This document shows, one piece after another, positions 54,372 to 64,000 of a DNA stretch of 64,000 nt. The translations under genes were made by a program, and so were the position numbers. Every line of letters begins with the position of its first letter. Position 1 is the first letter of the stretch. The DNA is taken from the NCBI GenBank assembly GCA_963786195.1, contig CAWAYH010000011.1:248001-312000 (forward strand), read 5' to 3'. The DNA comes from CAWAYH01 sp963786195. Its GTDB lineage: Bacteria; Acidobacteriota; Vicinamibacteria; Vicinamibacterales; 2-12-FULL-66-21. The notes under the pieces are model-generated. The model did not search any database, was not told where the DNA came from, and saw nothing but the letters and a program-made list of their open reading frames with translations.

Positions 54372-56729
54372 ATGAACCCGGTGAGCCGTGTGGCCCTCAC
54401 GGTGACGGTTGTAGCGTTGGTCGCCGGATCCGGCCTGGCCGCGGCCCAGACGCCGCCCCAGGGACAGACGCAGGGGTCGCAGCAGCCGCCGCCGGCGCAG
54501 ACCCCTCCGCAAAAACCTGAACAGAAGCCTGAGCAGAAGCCCGAGCAGAAGCCTGAAGAGACGCCGAAGTTCGAAGAGGTCGTTGTCGTCAGTGCCTCTC
54601 GGGCCGATGAGAAGCTGATCAACGCCCCTGCGACCATGAGCGTGATCACCAGCGCGCAGATTGAGGAAGCGCCGAGCCAGAACTTCGCGGAGCTGCTGCG
54701 TTCGATCCCCGGCGTGAACATCACGCAGGTGTCGGCGCGCGACATCAACGTCACGAGCCGCGCGGCGACGGGCACGCTGGCGACGGGCCAGCTGGCGATG
54801 CTCGACGGGCGGACGTTGTACCAGGACTTCTTCGGCTTCGTGATGTGGGACTTCCTGCCGGTGAACTTCAACGAGGTCAAGCAGGTCGAGGTCATCCGCG
54901 GGCCCGCCTCCGCCGTCTGGGGCGCCAACGCGCTCTACGGCGTCGTCAACGTCATCAGCAAATCGCCGCGCGAGATGAAAGGCGCGAGCGCGATGTTCGG
55001 GTTCGGCGGTTTCGATCGTCCGGACGCCGACGCCGGATCGCTCTGGTACATCAACGGCACGTACGCCGACGCGCCCAACGCCCGCTGGTCGTACAAGCTT
55101 TCCGGTGGCGGGTACTCGCAGGATGCGTTCGCCCGGCCCACGGGTCAGATCCCCTGCGACAACCCCGAGGTATGCGGTGTGACGACGACGTACCCGCCGT
55201 TCACGAACGAGGGCACCACGCAGCCGAAATTCGACGCGCGCGTCGACTACGACTACGAGGACGGACGAAAGCTGTCGTTCGCCGGCGGCGTGGCGGGCAC
55301 GGATGGCATCATGCACTCGGGCATCGGCCCGTTCGACATCAACAGCGGCTCGGTGATGAGCTATCTGAAAGCCAATTACACGAAGGGCGGGCTCAGAGCC
55401 GGGTTCTTCACGAACATCCTCAGCGGCGACGCGGACCAGCTCCTGACGCGCGGCCTCAACGGCGCGCCCATCACCTTCGCGTTCGACACGACGACGCTGG
55501 ACTTCGACCTCGCCAACGTTCACACGTTTGGCACGCGGCAGGTCTTCAGCTACGGCGGCAACCTCCGCTACAACAACTACGACCTGTCCATCGCGCCCGA
55601 CGCGGACAACCGGACCGAGTTCGGGGTGTACGGGCAGGACGAGATCTTCCTCTCGAAGATGTACCGGGTCGTGGTCGGCGCGCGCGTGGACCGGTTCGAT
55701 TTCATCGACGACTTCGTGTTCTCGCCGCGGCTGGCGTTCATGATCAAGCCAGAGGAGAAACATACGTTCCGGGTGTCGTACAACCGGGCGTATCGCGCGC
55801 CGTCGGTCATCAACAACCACATCAACCTGATCATCTCGCAACCGATCAATCTCTCGCCGCTGGGCATCCCGAATCCGTACCTGCTGCCGGTCAACATTGT
55901 CGGGAACACGGACCTGCAGGAACAGTCGCTCGACGCCTTCGAGATTGGGTACTCCGGAGTCATCCTGGAGGGCAAGGCGATTGTCTCTGCGGCGTACTAC
56001 ATGAACTGGTCGAAAAACGAGATCCTGTTCACGCAGCCGCAGGGCGCGGTCTACACTCCGGCGAACCCGCCGTCGAACTGGCCGATCAATCCGCTCGCCC
56101 TCGCGTTGCTGGCGCAGCAGGGTATCTTCCTCCCCTCACAGTTCACGTACCTGAACTTCGGCGAGAGCACGAGCCAGGGCATCGAGCTGGGCGTGAACGG
56201 CGTCGTCAACCCGTACCTGAGCATGTTCGTGAACTATTCGTATCAGAGCGATCCGGATCCCAAGGACTTCGCTCTGAGCGAGCTCAACCTGCCGGCGAAC
56301 AACCGGTTCAACATCGGGGCGAACTTCAACTACAACAAGTTCCTGGGAAGTCTTTCCTTGACCTACACAGGCGAGGCGTTCTGGCAGGACGTGCTCAACG
56401 ATCCGTTTCACGGCACGACGGAGCCGTACACGCTCGTCAACGCCACCGTCGGCTACCGCTGGTTGAACGACCGGGTGACGACGTCGCTGAAGATGGTGAA
56501 CCTGGCCAATTCAGACATCCAGCAGCACGTGTTCGGTGACGTCACGAAGCTGCAGATGGTGGGGGAGATCAAGGTGAACTTTCCCGGGGCGCTGAAGACC
56601 CGCGGGAGAGTATGCTGTATGTTCCGCCTTGAGCATCCGCCTCCTCGCCCTGGATATCGACGGGACCCTGCTCGACAGCTCCGGGCAGGTTCCCGACGCG
56701 AATCGCGCCGCCGTCCAGCGGGCGCTTGA
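54372..56729 (+). CDS. TonB-dependent outer-membrane receptor
   Basis: About 785 residues as read. A signal peptide (ALTVTVVALVAGSGLAAA) leads to a Gln/Pro linker with four KPEQ units, then a TonB-box-like EEVVVVSAS. The plug domain has NFAELLRSIPGVNITQ and QVEVIRGPASAVWGANALYG; a 22-strand barrel follows (FRVSYNRAYRAPSVINNHIN, GYSGVILEGKAIVSAAYYMN). The chain should end near EIKVNFPG. As given, the frame runs 101 nt into the next gene; one extra base in CCCGGGG at 56583-56589 would explain that and give a TGA at 56593-56595. The ligand is unknown. Confidence 0.9.
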   Translation: MNPVSRVALTVTVVALVAGSGLAAAQTPPQGQTQGSQQPPPAQTPPQKPEQKPEQKPEQKPEETPKFEEVVVVSASRADEKLINAPATMSVITSAQIEEAPSQNFAELLRSIPGVNITQVSARDINVTSRAATGTLATGQLAMLDGRTLYQDFFGFVMWDFLPVNFNEVKQVEVIRGPASAVWGANALYGVVNVISKSPREMKGASAMFGFGGFDRPDADAGSLWYINGTYADAPNARWSYKLSGGGYSQDAFARPTGQIPCDNPEVCGVTTTYPPFTNEGTTQPKFDARVDYDYEDGRKLSFAGGVAGTDGIMHSGIGPFDINSGSVMSYLKANYTKGGLRAGFFTNILSGDADQLLTRGLNGAPITFAFDTTTLDFDLANVHTFGTRQVFSYGGNLRYNNYDLSIAPDADNRTEFGVYGQDEIFLSKMYRVVVGARVDRFDFIDDFVFSPRLAFMIKPEEKHTFRVSYNRAYRAPSVINNHINLIISQPINLSPLGIPNPYLLPVNIVGNTDLQEQSLDAFEIGYSGVILEGKAIVSAAYYMNWSKNEILFTQPQGAVYTPANPPSNWPINPLALALLAQQGIFLPSQFTYLNFGESTSQGIELGVNGVVNPYLSMFVNYSYQSDPDPKDFALSELNLPANNRFNIGANFNYNKFLGSLSLTYTGEAFWQDVLNDPFHGTTEPYTLVNATVGYRWLNDRVTTSLKMVNLANSDIQQHVFGDVTKLQMVGEIKVNFPGALKTRGRVCCMFRLEHPPPRPGYRRDPARQLRAGSRRESRRRPAGA
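54515..54562. repeat. In-frame 12-bp tandem repeat encoding KPEQ units
   Basis: Four copies of AAGCC(T/C)GA(A/G)CAG encode (KPEQ)3 KPEE between signal peptide and plug. Copy-number change would lengthen the periplasmic linker without a frameshift. Confidence 0.75.
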
Positions 56730-57477
56730 CGCTGGAATCGAAGTCGCACTGGCCACCGGGCGACGGTACGAGTTCGCCCGGCCGATCTTCGAGCAGCTGC
56801 CGGCGCCGCTGACGTTAATCCTCAGCAACGGCGCCATCGTCAAGACCCTCGACGGCCGGACGCTCACGCGCCGTCTGCTCCCCCGCGACACCGCCCGCGC
56901 GATACTCGAGTGCACGCCGGACCATCGTGGCAGCGCCGCGGTGATCTTCGATCGGCCGCGCGACGGCCAGGTCGTCTTCCAGACCATCGACTGGGAGCAT
57001 CCGCGTCAGCGCCGGTTCCTGGAAGCGAACCGGCCTTTCGTGGCCGAGGTCTCACCGCTCGAAGCGGCGCTGACCGAGGATCCCGTTCAAGTGATGTTCA
57101 CGGGACCGTGCGAGACTATGCGTGAGCTGTTCGCGCGCCTGTCACGGCAGAGCAACGCGGACGGGAACGGCTATGCCGTCGCCCTGACGGAGTACCGCCA
57201 CAGCGATTTCTCGCTGGTCGACATCGTGCAGGCCGGGTGCTCGAAAGGCTCGACGCTGCAGGATCTGGCGCGACAGCGAGGCATTTCTGCGGCTGACGTG
57301 ATGGCGATCGGCGACAATCTGAACGATCTTGAAATGTTGATGTTTGCAGGTCAGCCGGTCGTCATGGGAAACGCCGTGGAGGATCTCAAGACGCGCGGCT
57401 GGCCGGTGACCGGCACCAACGACGAGGCCGGCGCGGCTCAGGCGATTGAGACGTTCGTGTTCGGCAAGGCGTCATAG
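56629..57477 (+). CDS. HAD-superfamily Cof-type phosphatase
   Basis: A 282-residue HAD IIB hydrolase. Motif I is LLALDIDGTLLDSSGQVPD (nucleophile Asp), motif II is in VALATGRRYEFARPI, motif III is the Lys in AGCSKGSTLQDLARQRGI and motif IV is IGDNLNDLEMLMFAG. The C2B cap lies between residues 80 and 200. Such enzymes dephosphorylate sugar phosphates, nucleotides or flavin precursors. The start is TTG 56629 (MSIRLLALDIDG). It begins 34 bp after the probable true end of the receptor gene. Confidence 0.88.
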   Translation: MSIRLLALDIDGTLLDSSGQVPDANRAAVQRALDAGIEVALATGRRYEFARPIFEQLPAPLTLILSNGAIVKTLDGRTLTRRLLPRDTARAILECTPDHRGSAAVIFDRPRDGQVVFQTIDWEHPRQRRFLEANRPFVAEVSPLEAALTEDPVQVMFTGPCETMRELFARLSRQSNADGNGYAVALTEYRHSDFSLVDIVQAGCSKGSTLQDLARQRGISAADVMAIGDNLNDLEMLMFAGQPVVMGNAVEDLKTRGWPVTGTNDEAGAAQAIETFVFGKAS

Positions 57478-57488
57478 AGAATCAGGAC

Positions 57489-59414
57489 ATGCCCAGGTTC
57501 AGCGCGCTGCGCGTCCCCAGGTCGGAAGCCGCCCGGGGGCGCCGCTCAGAAGTTCCCAATCCGGCCGCACCGACCCTACCCAAGAAGAAGCTGAGCGCCT
57601 CAGCCGCGTGGCGCGAAGCGCGCACGCTGATCGCGGCGCGGAAGGGTCGTCTGGCGCTGGGTCTGGTCCTCATGCTCATCAACCGGCTCGCCGGGTTGGT
57701 CCTGCCGGCCACATCCAAGTTCCTGATCGATGACGTCATCGGCAGGCGCCGCGAGGATCTGCTCGTGCCGCTCGCGCTGGCGGCGGGCGCGGCCACGCTC
57801 GTGCAGGCGGCAAGCTCCTACGCGCTCTCCCAGGTGCTCGGCGTCGCCGCGCAGCGGGCCATCACCGACATGCGCCGGCGCGTCGAGGCTCACGTCGCGC
57901 GGCTGCCCATCCGCTACTTCGACTCCACGCAGTCGGGCGTCCTCATTTCGAGGATCATGAGCGACGCCGAAGGGATCCGGAACCTCGTCGGGACGGGCCT
58001 CGTTCAGCTCACCGGCAGCGTCGTCACGGCGATCGTCGCGCTCGGGATCCTCTTCTATCTGAACTGGTGGCTCACGCTCGCGACGCTCGTCGCCCTCGGT
58101 GCGTTCGGCGGCGCGATGGCGCTCGCGTTCAACCGCCTGCGCCCGCTCTTCCGCGAGCGCGGCCGCATCAACGCGGAGGTCACCGGGCGGCTCAACGAAA
58201 CGCTCGGCGGCATCCGCATCGTCAAGACCTATACGGCCGAGAAGCGTGAAGAGCTGGTGTTCACGAAGGGCGTGCACCGGCTGTTCCGGAACATCGCGCA
58301 GTCGATTACCGGCGTGTCGGCGATCACCGCGTTTTCGACGGTGGTCGTGGGCGTGATCGGCATCCTCATGATCGTCATGGGCGGCCGCGCGATTCTGTCC
58401 GGCACGATGACGCTGGGCGACTTCATCTTCTACCTCGTCCTGACGGGTCTCATGGCCGCGCCGGTCGTGCAGATCGCCTCGATCGGCACGCAGCTCAGCG
58501 AGGCGCTGGCCGGCCTGGATCGCATCCGGGAAATACTCGGCATGTCCACGGAGGATGAAGAGGACAGCCGCAAGGCGCCGCTCGGGACGATCGACGGCGA
58601 GGTGACCTTCGACGACGTCAGCTTCGAGTACAACGCCGGTGTTCCGGTGCTGCGAAACGTCAGCTTCCGCGCGCCGGCCGGCACCACGACCGCGCTCGTC
58701 GGGTCGAGCGGATCCGGAAAGAGCACGCTCATCAGCCTCGTCATGGCCTTCAACCGTCCGCTGACCGGACGCATTCTCGTGGACGGCCGCGACCTGACGT
58801 CGGTCAGGCTTCGCGACTATCGCGAGCAGATCGGCGTCGTCCTCCAGGATAATTTCCTGTTCGACGGCACCGTCGGCAACAACATCAGCTACGGCCGTCC
58901 GGACGCCACGCCGGACCAGATTCGGGAGGTCAGCCGGATCGCGCACGCCGACGAGTTCATCGATCGGTTCGAAAAGGGCTACGCCACGATTGTCGGCGAG
59001 CGTGGCGTGAGGCTGTCGGGCGGGCAGCGGCAGCGCGTCGCGATCGCCCGCGCGATTCTGGCCGATCCGAGGATTCTCGTGCTGGACGAAGCCACGTCAT
59101 CGCTCGACAGCGAGAGCGAGGCGCTGATTCAAGACGGGCTGCGGTCGCTGCGCCGCGGCCGCACGACATTCGTCATCGCGCACCGCCTGTCGACAATCCG
59201 CAGCGCCGATCAAATCCTCGTCCTCGAGCAGGGTCAGATCGTCGAGCGCGGCACGCATGAGGAGCTGCTGGCGCTCGGCGGGCGATACCGCACGCTCTAC
59301 GACAAGCAGTACGACTTCGAGTCCGACCGCTTCATCAATCCCGGTGAAGACTTCACGCCTCAAACGCCTCGGCCGGCCGTGGCAATTCCCGTCCGACCCG
59401 ACCGGGCGCTCTAG
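57489..59414 (+). CDS. MsbA-like ABC exporter (fused membrane and ATPase domains)
   Basis: A 641-residue half-transporter of the lipid/multidrug exporter type. Residues 60-340 are the six-span domain (LIDDVIGRRREDLLVPLALA, RYFDSTQSGVLISRIMSDAE). The ATPase has Walker A GSSGSGKST, Q-loop GVVLQDNFLF, signature LSGGQRQR, Walker B ILVLDEATSSLDSES and a switch His in IAHRLST. With lpxB and lpxD in the window a lipid A flippase role is possible, but drug or peptide export is equally compatible. A hydrophilic N-terminal extension of about 40 residues is unusual. Confidence 0.88.
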   Translation: MPRFSALRVPRSEAARGRRSEVPNPAAPTLPKKKLSASAAWREARTLIAARKGRLALGLVLMLINRLAGLVLPATSKFLIDDVIGRRREDLLVPLALAAGAATLVQAASSYALSQVLGVAAQRAITDMRRRVEAHVARLPIRYFDSTQSGVLISRIMSDAEGIRNLVGTGLVQLTGSVVTAIVALGILFYLNWWLTLATLVALGAFGGAMALAFNRLRPLFRERGRINAEVTGRLNETLGGIRIVKTYTAEKREELVFTKGVHRLFRNIAQSITGVSAITAFSTVVVGVIGILMIVMGGRAILSGTMTLGDFIFYLVLTGLMAAPVVQIASIGTQLSEALAGLDRIREILGMSTEDEEDSRKAPLGTIDGEVTFDDVSFEYNAGVPVLRNVSFRAPAGTTTALVGSSGSGKSTLISLVMAFNRPLTGRILVDGRDLTSVRLRDYREQIGVVLQDNFLFDGTVGNNISYGRPDATPDQIREVSRIAHADEFIDRFEKGYATIVGERGVRLSGGQRQRVAIARAILADPRILVLDEATSSLDSESEALIQDGLRSLRRGRTTFVIAHRLSTIRSADQILVLEQGQIVERGTHEELLALGGRYRTLYDKQYDFESDRFINPGEDFTPQTPRPAVAIPVRPDRAL

Positions 59415-59416
59415 GC

Positions 59417-59596
59417 AATTTTGAATTCTGAATGCTGAACGCTGAAATGAAGTTTGAATGGACAAGAGCTAAGATAACTAAGAATAGGGCAACGATGAAG
59501 GCCTGTTGAGCCTTTCCTCTTGCCTTATTCCCGGTTATCTTCAACCTTCAACTCTTCAAACTTCATTTCAGCATTCAAAATTCAGAATTCAAAATT
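59417..59596. repeat. 180-bp AT-rich inverted repeat (long hairpin)
   Basis: The left arm begins AATTTTGAATTCTGAA (59417-59432) and pairs perfectly with TTCAGAATTCAAAATT (59581-59596). The next 26 nt also pair with only three mismatches, and pairing continues imperfectly to a small loop near 59500-59510. The element fills the gap between the exporter stop and the EttA start, six bases before ATG 59602. Its base composition is far more AT-rich than its neighbours. Confidence 0.88.
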
Positions 59597-59601
59597 TCAT
59601 C

Positions 59602-61272
<1,671 letters not shown>

Positions 61273-61284
61273 AGACAGAAGAGG

Positions 61285-61302
61285 GCGGAACTTTAGTTCC
61301 GC
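61285..61302. terminator. Perfect 7-bp hairpin GCGGAAC-TTTA-GTTCCGC after ettA
   Basis: The stem follows the ettA stop by about a dozen bases. No T-run follows, so it is a weak terminator at best, but it lies between ettA and the promoter of the TRAP genes. Confidence 0.35.
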
Positions 61303-61316
61303 GTCAGGGAAGCGGC

Positions 61317-61322
61317 TACGAT
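61317..61322 (+). promoter_or_regulatory. -10 box (TACGAT) of the TRAP transporter genes, leaderless
   Basis: TACGAT is followed by 7 nt and GTG 61330, supporting that codon as the start of the binding-protein gene. Confidence 0.5.
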
Positions 61323-61329
61323 CGAGTAC

Positions 61330-62305
61330 GTGCGGGTCGCCAGTCTCTCGATTCTCTTGCCTTCTCGCTCGCCGGCCTGAGTTGTTCCAAGCGTGAGCAA
61401 TGCGCACGTCGCGCTTCCTTTCAATCGCAACGGGCGGGACGGGCGGCGTGTATTACCCGTACGGCGGTGGCATCGCGAAGATCCTGAACGACAGCCTTCC
61501 CGACATGCGCGCGACCGCGGAAGTGACGTCGGCCTCGGTCGACAATCTGAAGCTGATTCGGGATGGCCGCGCGGACATCGCGTTCACGCTGGCGGATACA
61601 CTCGCCGATGCCGTCGCCGGGCACGGGACCCTTTACGGGAAAGCCTGTTCCGGCGGCCAGCCTCGCCGTCTTGTATTCGGAACTACACGCACCTCGTCGC
61701 GCTCGCAAACTCGACTATTCGAGTCCGTGGCGGATCTGCGGCGGAAAGTCGTGTCGACGGGCGCACCGGGCAGCGGAACGGAGGTCATCGCGTTCAGGCT
61801 GCTCCGCGCGGCGGGCCTCGATCCCGATCGGGACGTCACTCGTCAGGGGCTTGGGGGTATCGGAGTCCGCCGACGCGCTGAAGGATGGCAAGGTCGATGC
61901 GTTTTTCTGGAGCGGTGGATTGCCGACGGCTGCGATTCAGGATCTTGTCGCACAGTCCCGGACATCTCGATGCAGACTACTGCCGAACGCGGATCTGCTG
62001 CCAACGCTGCAGCCGCGACCACGGCAGCCTGTATTTCCGGCTCGAGATTCCTGCCGGCGCGTATCCGGGCGTCCAGGCACCGGTGCCGGTGGTCGGTGTG
62101 GCCAACGTGCTCGTGGTCAACCGCTCGATGCCCGACGAGTCTCGCATACGACATCACGCGGACGCTCTTCGAGAAGCAGCCCGAGCTGGCCGCCATCCAT
62201 CCTGAGGCGAGGAATCTCTCGCGCGAGCGGGCCGTGACCGGGTCTCCCGCCGAGTATCATCCGGGAGCCATGCGGTTTTTTCGCGAGCAGGGAAGCTGGA
62301 AATGA
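61330..62305 (+). CDS. TAXI-family TRAP transporter substrate-binding lipoprotein (frame breaks)
   Basis: About 322 residues when corrected. From GTG 61330 the sequence reads VRVASLSILL; restoring one missing G near 61362 gives AFSLAGLSCSK, a lipoprotein signal with its Cys. The TAXI core follows: FLSIATGGTGGVYYPYGGGI, AEVTSASVDNLKLI, GRADIAFTLADTLADAVAG, GSGTEVIAFRLLRAAGLDPD and KDGKVDAFFWSGGLPTAAIQ. Frame changes occur near 61405, 61632, 61690, 61855 and 61960. Such proteins deliver dicarboxylates or similar acids. The stop overlaps the permease start (ATGA). Confidence 0.82.
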
Positions 62306-64000
62306 ATCTCGCCATAGATGGCGAGATTCCGACGGACGTTTCACCCTTTCGGAAGCTGCACGGTTTCACTCGGTCAGCGGTCGCAGTTCTTGCCACGTTT
62401 CTCTCGCTCTATTCCCTGTACTGGGTACTGTTCATCGTCCAGCCGCAGGTTTATCGCGTCAGTTTTCTGCTGATCGCGCTCGTCCTGATCTTTCTGCTTC
62501 TGCCGCGCCGGCGCGACATGATCGCGAGTCCGGTTTCGATCCTCGACTGGTTGCTGGTCGCCGTCTCCATCGCGGCGCTCGCATGGCCGATTCTGGACTT
62601 CCAGCAGTTCGTTTACCGCGCCGCCGATCCGCTTGCCGATCGATCTGGTGTGCGGCGTCGATCGCGATCGTCCTCGTGCTCGAGGCGACCCGGCGAACCG
62701 TCGGGTGGATCCTGCCGGTCACCGCGGCCATCTTCATCGTCTACGGGTGGGCGGGACCTTACTTCGATCGACTCGGCCTGTCGCTGATCGCCCACCGGGG
62801 ATACGGCATGGAACGGCTCGTCGGGACGCTGTTCATGACCCTCGAGGGGATATTCGGCGTACCGCTCGACGTCGCGTCGACCTACATCATCCTCTTCACG
62901 ATCTACGGCGCGGTCCTCGAGCAGTCGGGGGCGGGCCGGTTCTTCATCGACTGGACGATGGCCGCGATGGGGCGGTCGCGATCGGACGCGGCGCCGGGCC
63001 GCACGGTCGACGCTCGCCGGCTTCCTCCTCGGCACCGTCTCCGGCAGCGGCGTCGCGACGACCGTGATGCTGGGGTCCGTGGCCTGGCCGCTGCTGCGCG
63101 GTGCCGGCTACAGCGCGGAAATCGGCGGCGCAATTCTCTCCGCCGCCGGCATCGGCGCGCTGCTCTCCCCGCCGACTCTTGGGGCCGCCGCATTCCTGAT
63201 CGCCGAGTTCCTGAAGATCTCGTACCTGCGAGGTGCTCGCATGGCCACGATGCCGACCCTGCTGTACTACCTGTCGATCGTCCTGATGATCGAGGCGGAT
63301 ACCCGCCGTCTGCGTCCCGGCAAGGTGCCACCCCGCAAGGTGCCTGGCACCTTTTCCGAAAACGCGCCAGTCACTGACGTGGGGGAGCTCACCTGGCGAT
63401 ACGGGTACCACTTCACGTCGCTCGTGGCGATTGCGGTGTTTCATGGTGATCGGAATGTCGGCGTTCCGGGCGGTGTTCTGGGCGACGGTCCTCGCCGTCG
63501 CCCTGAGCTTCATCCGGCGCGAAACAGCGCTGACGCCACGACGGCTGGCCGAATGCGCTCCAGGCCGGCGCGACGGGGATGCTCGGTGTGTGCGCGACGA
63601 CGGCAACGGCCGGCATCATCGTCGGCGTCGTGACGCTGACCGGGCTGGGCCTGAAGATCTCCGGCATCATCGTCGCAATGGCCGGAGGGCAACTGCTCCT
63701 GACCGTCGTCTACTCCGCGCTGGCCGTCTGGCTGCTCGGCCTCGCGGTGCCGGTCACCGCGTCATACATCATCGCCGCCGTCATGGTCGCACCCGCCCTG
63801 GTGCAGGCCGGCGTCCCGGACGTCGCGGCTCACATGTTCATCTTCTACTACGCGGTCCTCTCCGAGGTGAGCCCTCCCACAGCGTTGTCTCCCTTTGCCG
63901 CCGCGGCGCTGACCGGCGGCAATCCGTTCATGACGATGATGCTGACGTGGAAGTACACGCTCCCGGCGTTCCTCGTGCCGTTCGTGTTCACGCTGACGCC
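62302..64000 (+). CDS. TRAP transporter fused 4TM/12TM permease (3' end outside window, frame breaks)
   Basis: The fused-permease type that pairs with TAXI binding proteins. The small-subunit part (VLATFLSLYSLYWVLFIVQP, LLVAVSIAALAWPILDFQQF) is followed by the large one: RTVGWILPVTAAIFIVYGWA, TLFMTLEGIFGVPLDVASTY, GFLLGTVSGSGVATTVMLGS, LLSPPTLGAAAFLIAEFL, FYYAVLSEVSPPTALSPFAA. Breaks lie near 62635, 62660, 62990, 63235, 63440 and 63560. At 63320-63365 a REP-like palindrome is translated as RPGKVPPRKVPGTFSENAP. Proton- or sodium-driven uptake of an organic acid is expected. Confidence 0.82.
63320..63353. repeat. REP-like palindrome AAGGTGCC-T-GGCACCTT inside the TRAP permease gene
   Basis: A perfect 8-1-8 inverted repeat at 63337-63353, preceded by a direct copy of CAAGGTGCC at 63321-63329. 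The motif, ending TTTTCC, is like elements mobilised by REP-associated tyrosine transposases. It is read in frame in a cytoplasmic-loop region of the permease. Confidence 0.75.

Noticed and set aside
59415..59601. A protein-coding gene in the AT-rich gap before ettA
   Set aside because: The region is explained by the inverted repeat. A short minus-strand frame ending there has no recognisable content.
61285..61302. A full rho-independent terminator after ettA
   Set aside because: The stem is only 7 bp and no T-run follows. It is kept only as a weak hairpin.

Overview
The window is GC-rich bacterial DNA from a diderm. LpxD and LpxB, an OmpA-like barrel and a TonB-dependent receptor all indicate an outer membrane. 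Family content points to Acidobacteriota, perhaps a Vicinamibacteria-like soil lineage: a VWFA-related Acidobacterial-type protein, an orphan duplicated MacB/FtsX permease (ADOP type), many secreted metallopeptidases and heme-c/copper monooxygenase proteins. This is inference from family content; no rRNA or tRNA was seen. The DNA reads as ordinary chromosome. No phage, integrase, plasmid, IS transposase or CRISPR array was found.

Layout. 1-2.4 kb: Hsp20 (cut by the left edge) divergent from rpoZ, two small membrane proteins and a signal-peptide SurE. 2.4-4.1 kb: gatCA on the minus strand. 4.2-7.4 kb: MEMO and AMMECR1 genes, nfo and a secreted S1/P1-like zinc hydrolase. 7.4-9.2 kb: MgtC-like and K+/H+ exchange-related membrane proteins. 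9.2-15 kb: lpxD, a pair of M16 peptidase subunits (one with and one without the zinc site), lpxB. 15.3-17.5 kb: a three-gene secretion operon (unknown protein, matrixin, outer-membrane barrel). 17.6-19.9 kb: an osmoprotectant/ergothioneine-type ABC importer with permease and binding protein fused. 19.9-22.7 kb: acnA. 22.7-27 kb: VWA and TPR proteins, queG, YqgE, YciF-like. 27-32.2 kb: a minus-strand operon of SDR epimerase, ECF sigma factor, anti-sigma factor and two secreted HEAT-repeat proteins. 32.2-39.7 kb: zinc-ribbon rhomboid, M64 peptidase, SDR, ferredoxin, ADOP permease, aat, apaG. 39.7-45.2 kb: Cys-rich small protein, second aconitase-family enzyme, TerC, YceI, DUF1223, ChaN. 45.3-49.7 kb: M28 peptidase, FHA-GAF-HD-GYP protein, VOC plus metal-binding protein. 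49.7-53.1 kb: a cytochrome c and two tandem heme-c/copper monooxygenases. 53.2-64 kb: zinc peptidase, TonB receptor, HAD phosphatase, MsbA-like exporter, EttA, and a TAXI-type TRAP transporter cut by the right edge.

Two window-wide properties matter for reading the annotation. First, many genes, especially at 34.4-44.7 kb and 60.8-64 kb, are broken by single-base indels. Nearly all are insertions, often outside homopolymers, and deleting one base restores a conserved protein. This looks like uncorrected single-molecule read error rather than gene decay, so such genes are given as whole CDS with the frame breaks described. Second, at least fourteen start codons have a TANNNT -10 element only 6-9 nt upstream, which implies leaderless or nearly leaderless mRNAs; several of these sit in divergent promoters whose -10 boxes overlap.

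The most interesting functional unit is 48.3-53.1 kb. Two proteins there join a cytochrome c domain to a copper monooxygenase fold that keeps the expected Cu ligands, next to a lone cytochrome c and a secreted protein with a CPMHP/CxxC metal-binding motif. Also of note are a 180-bp inverted repeat at 59.4-59.6 kb and several REP-like palindromes, one of them inside a coding sequence.
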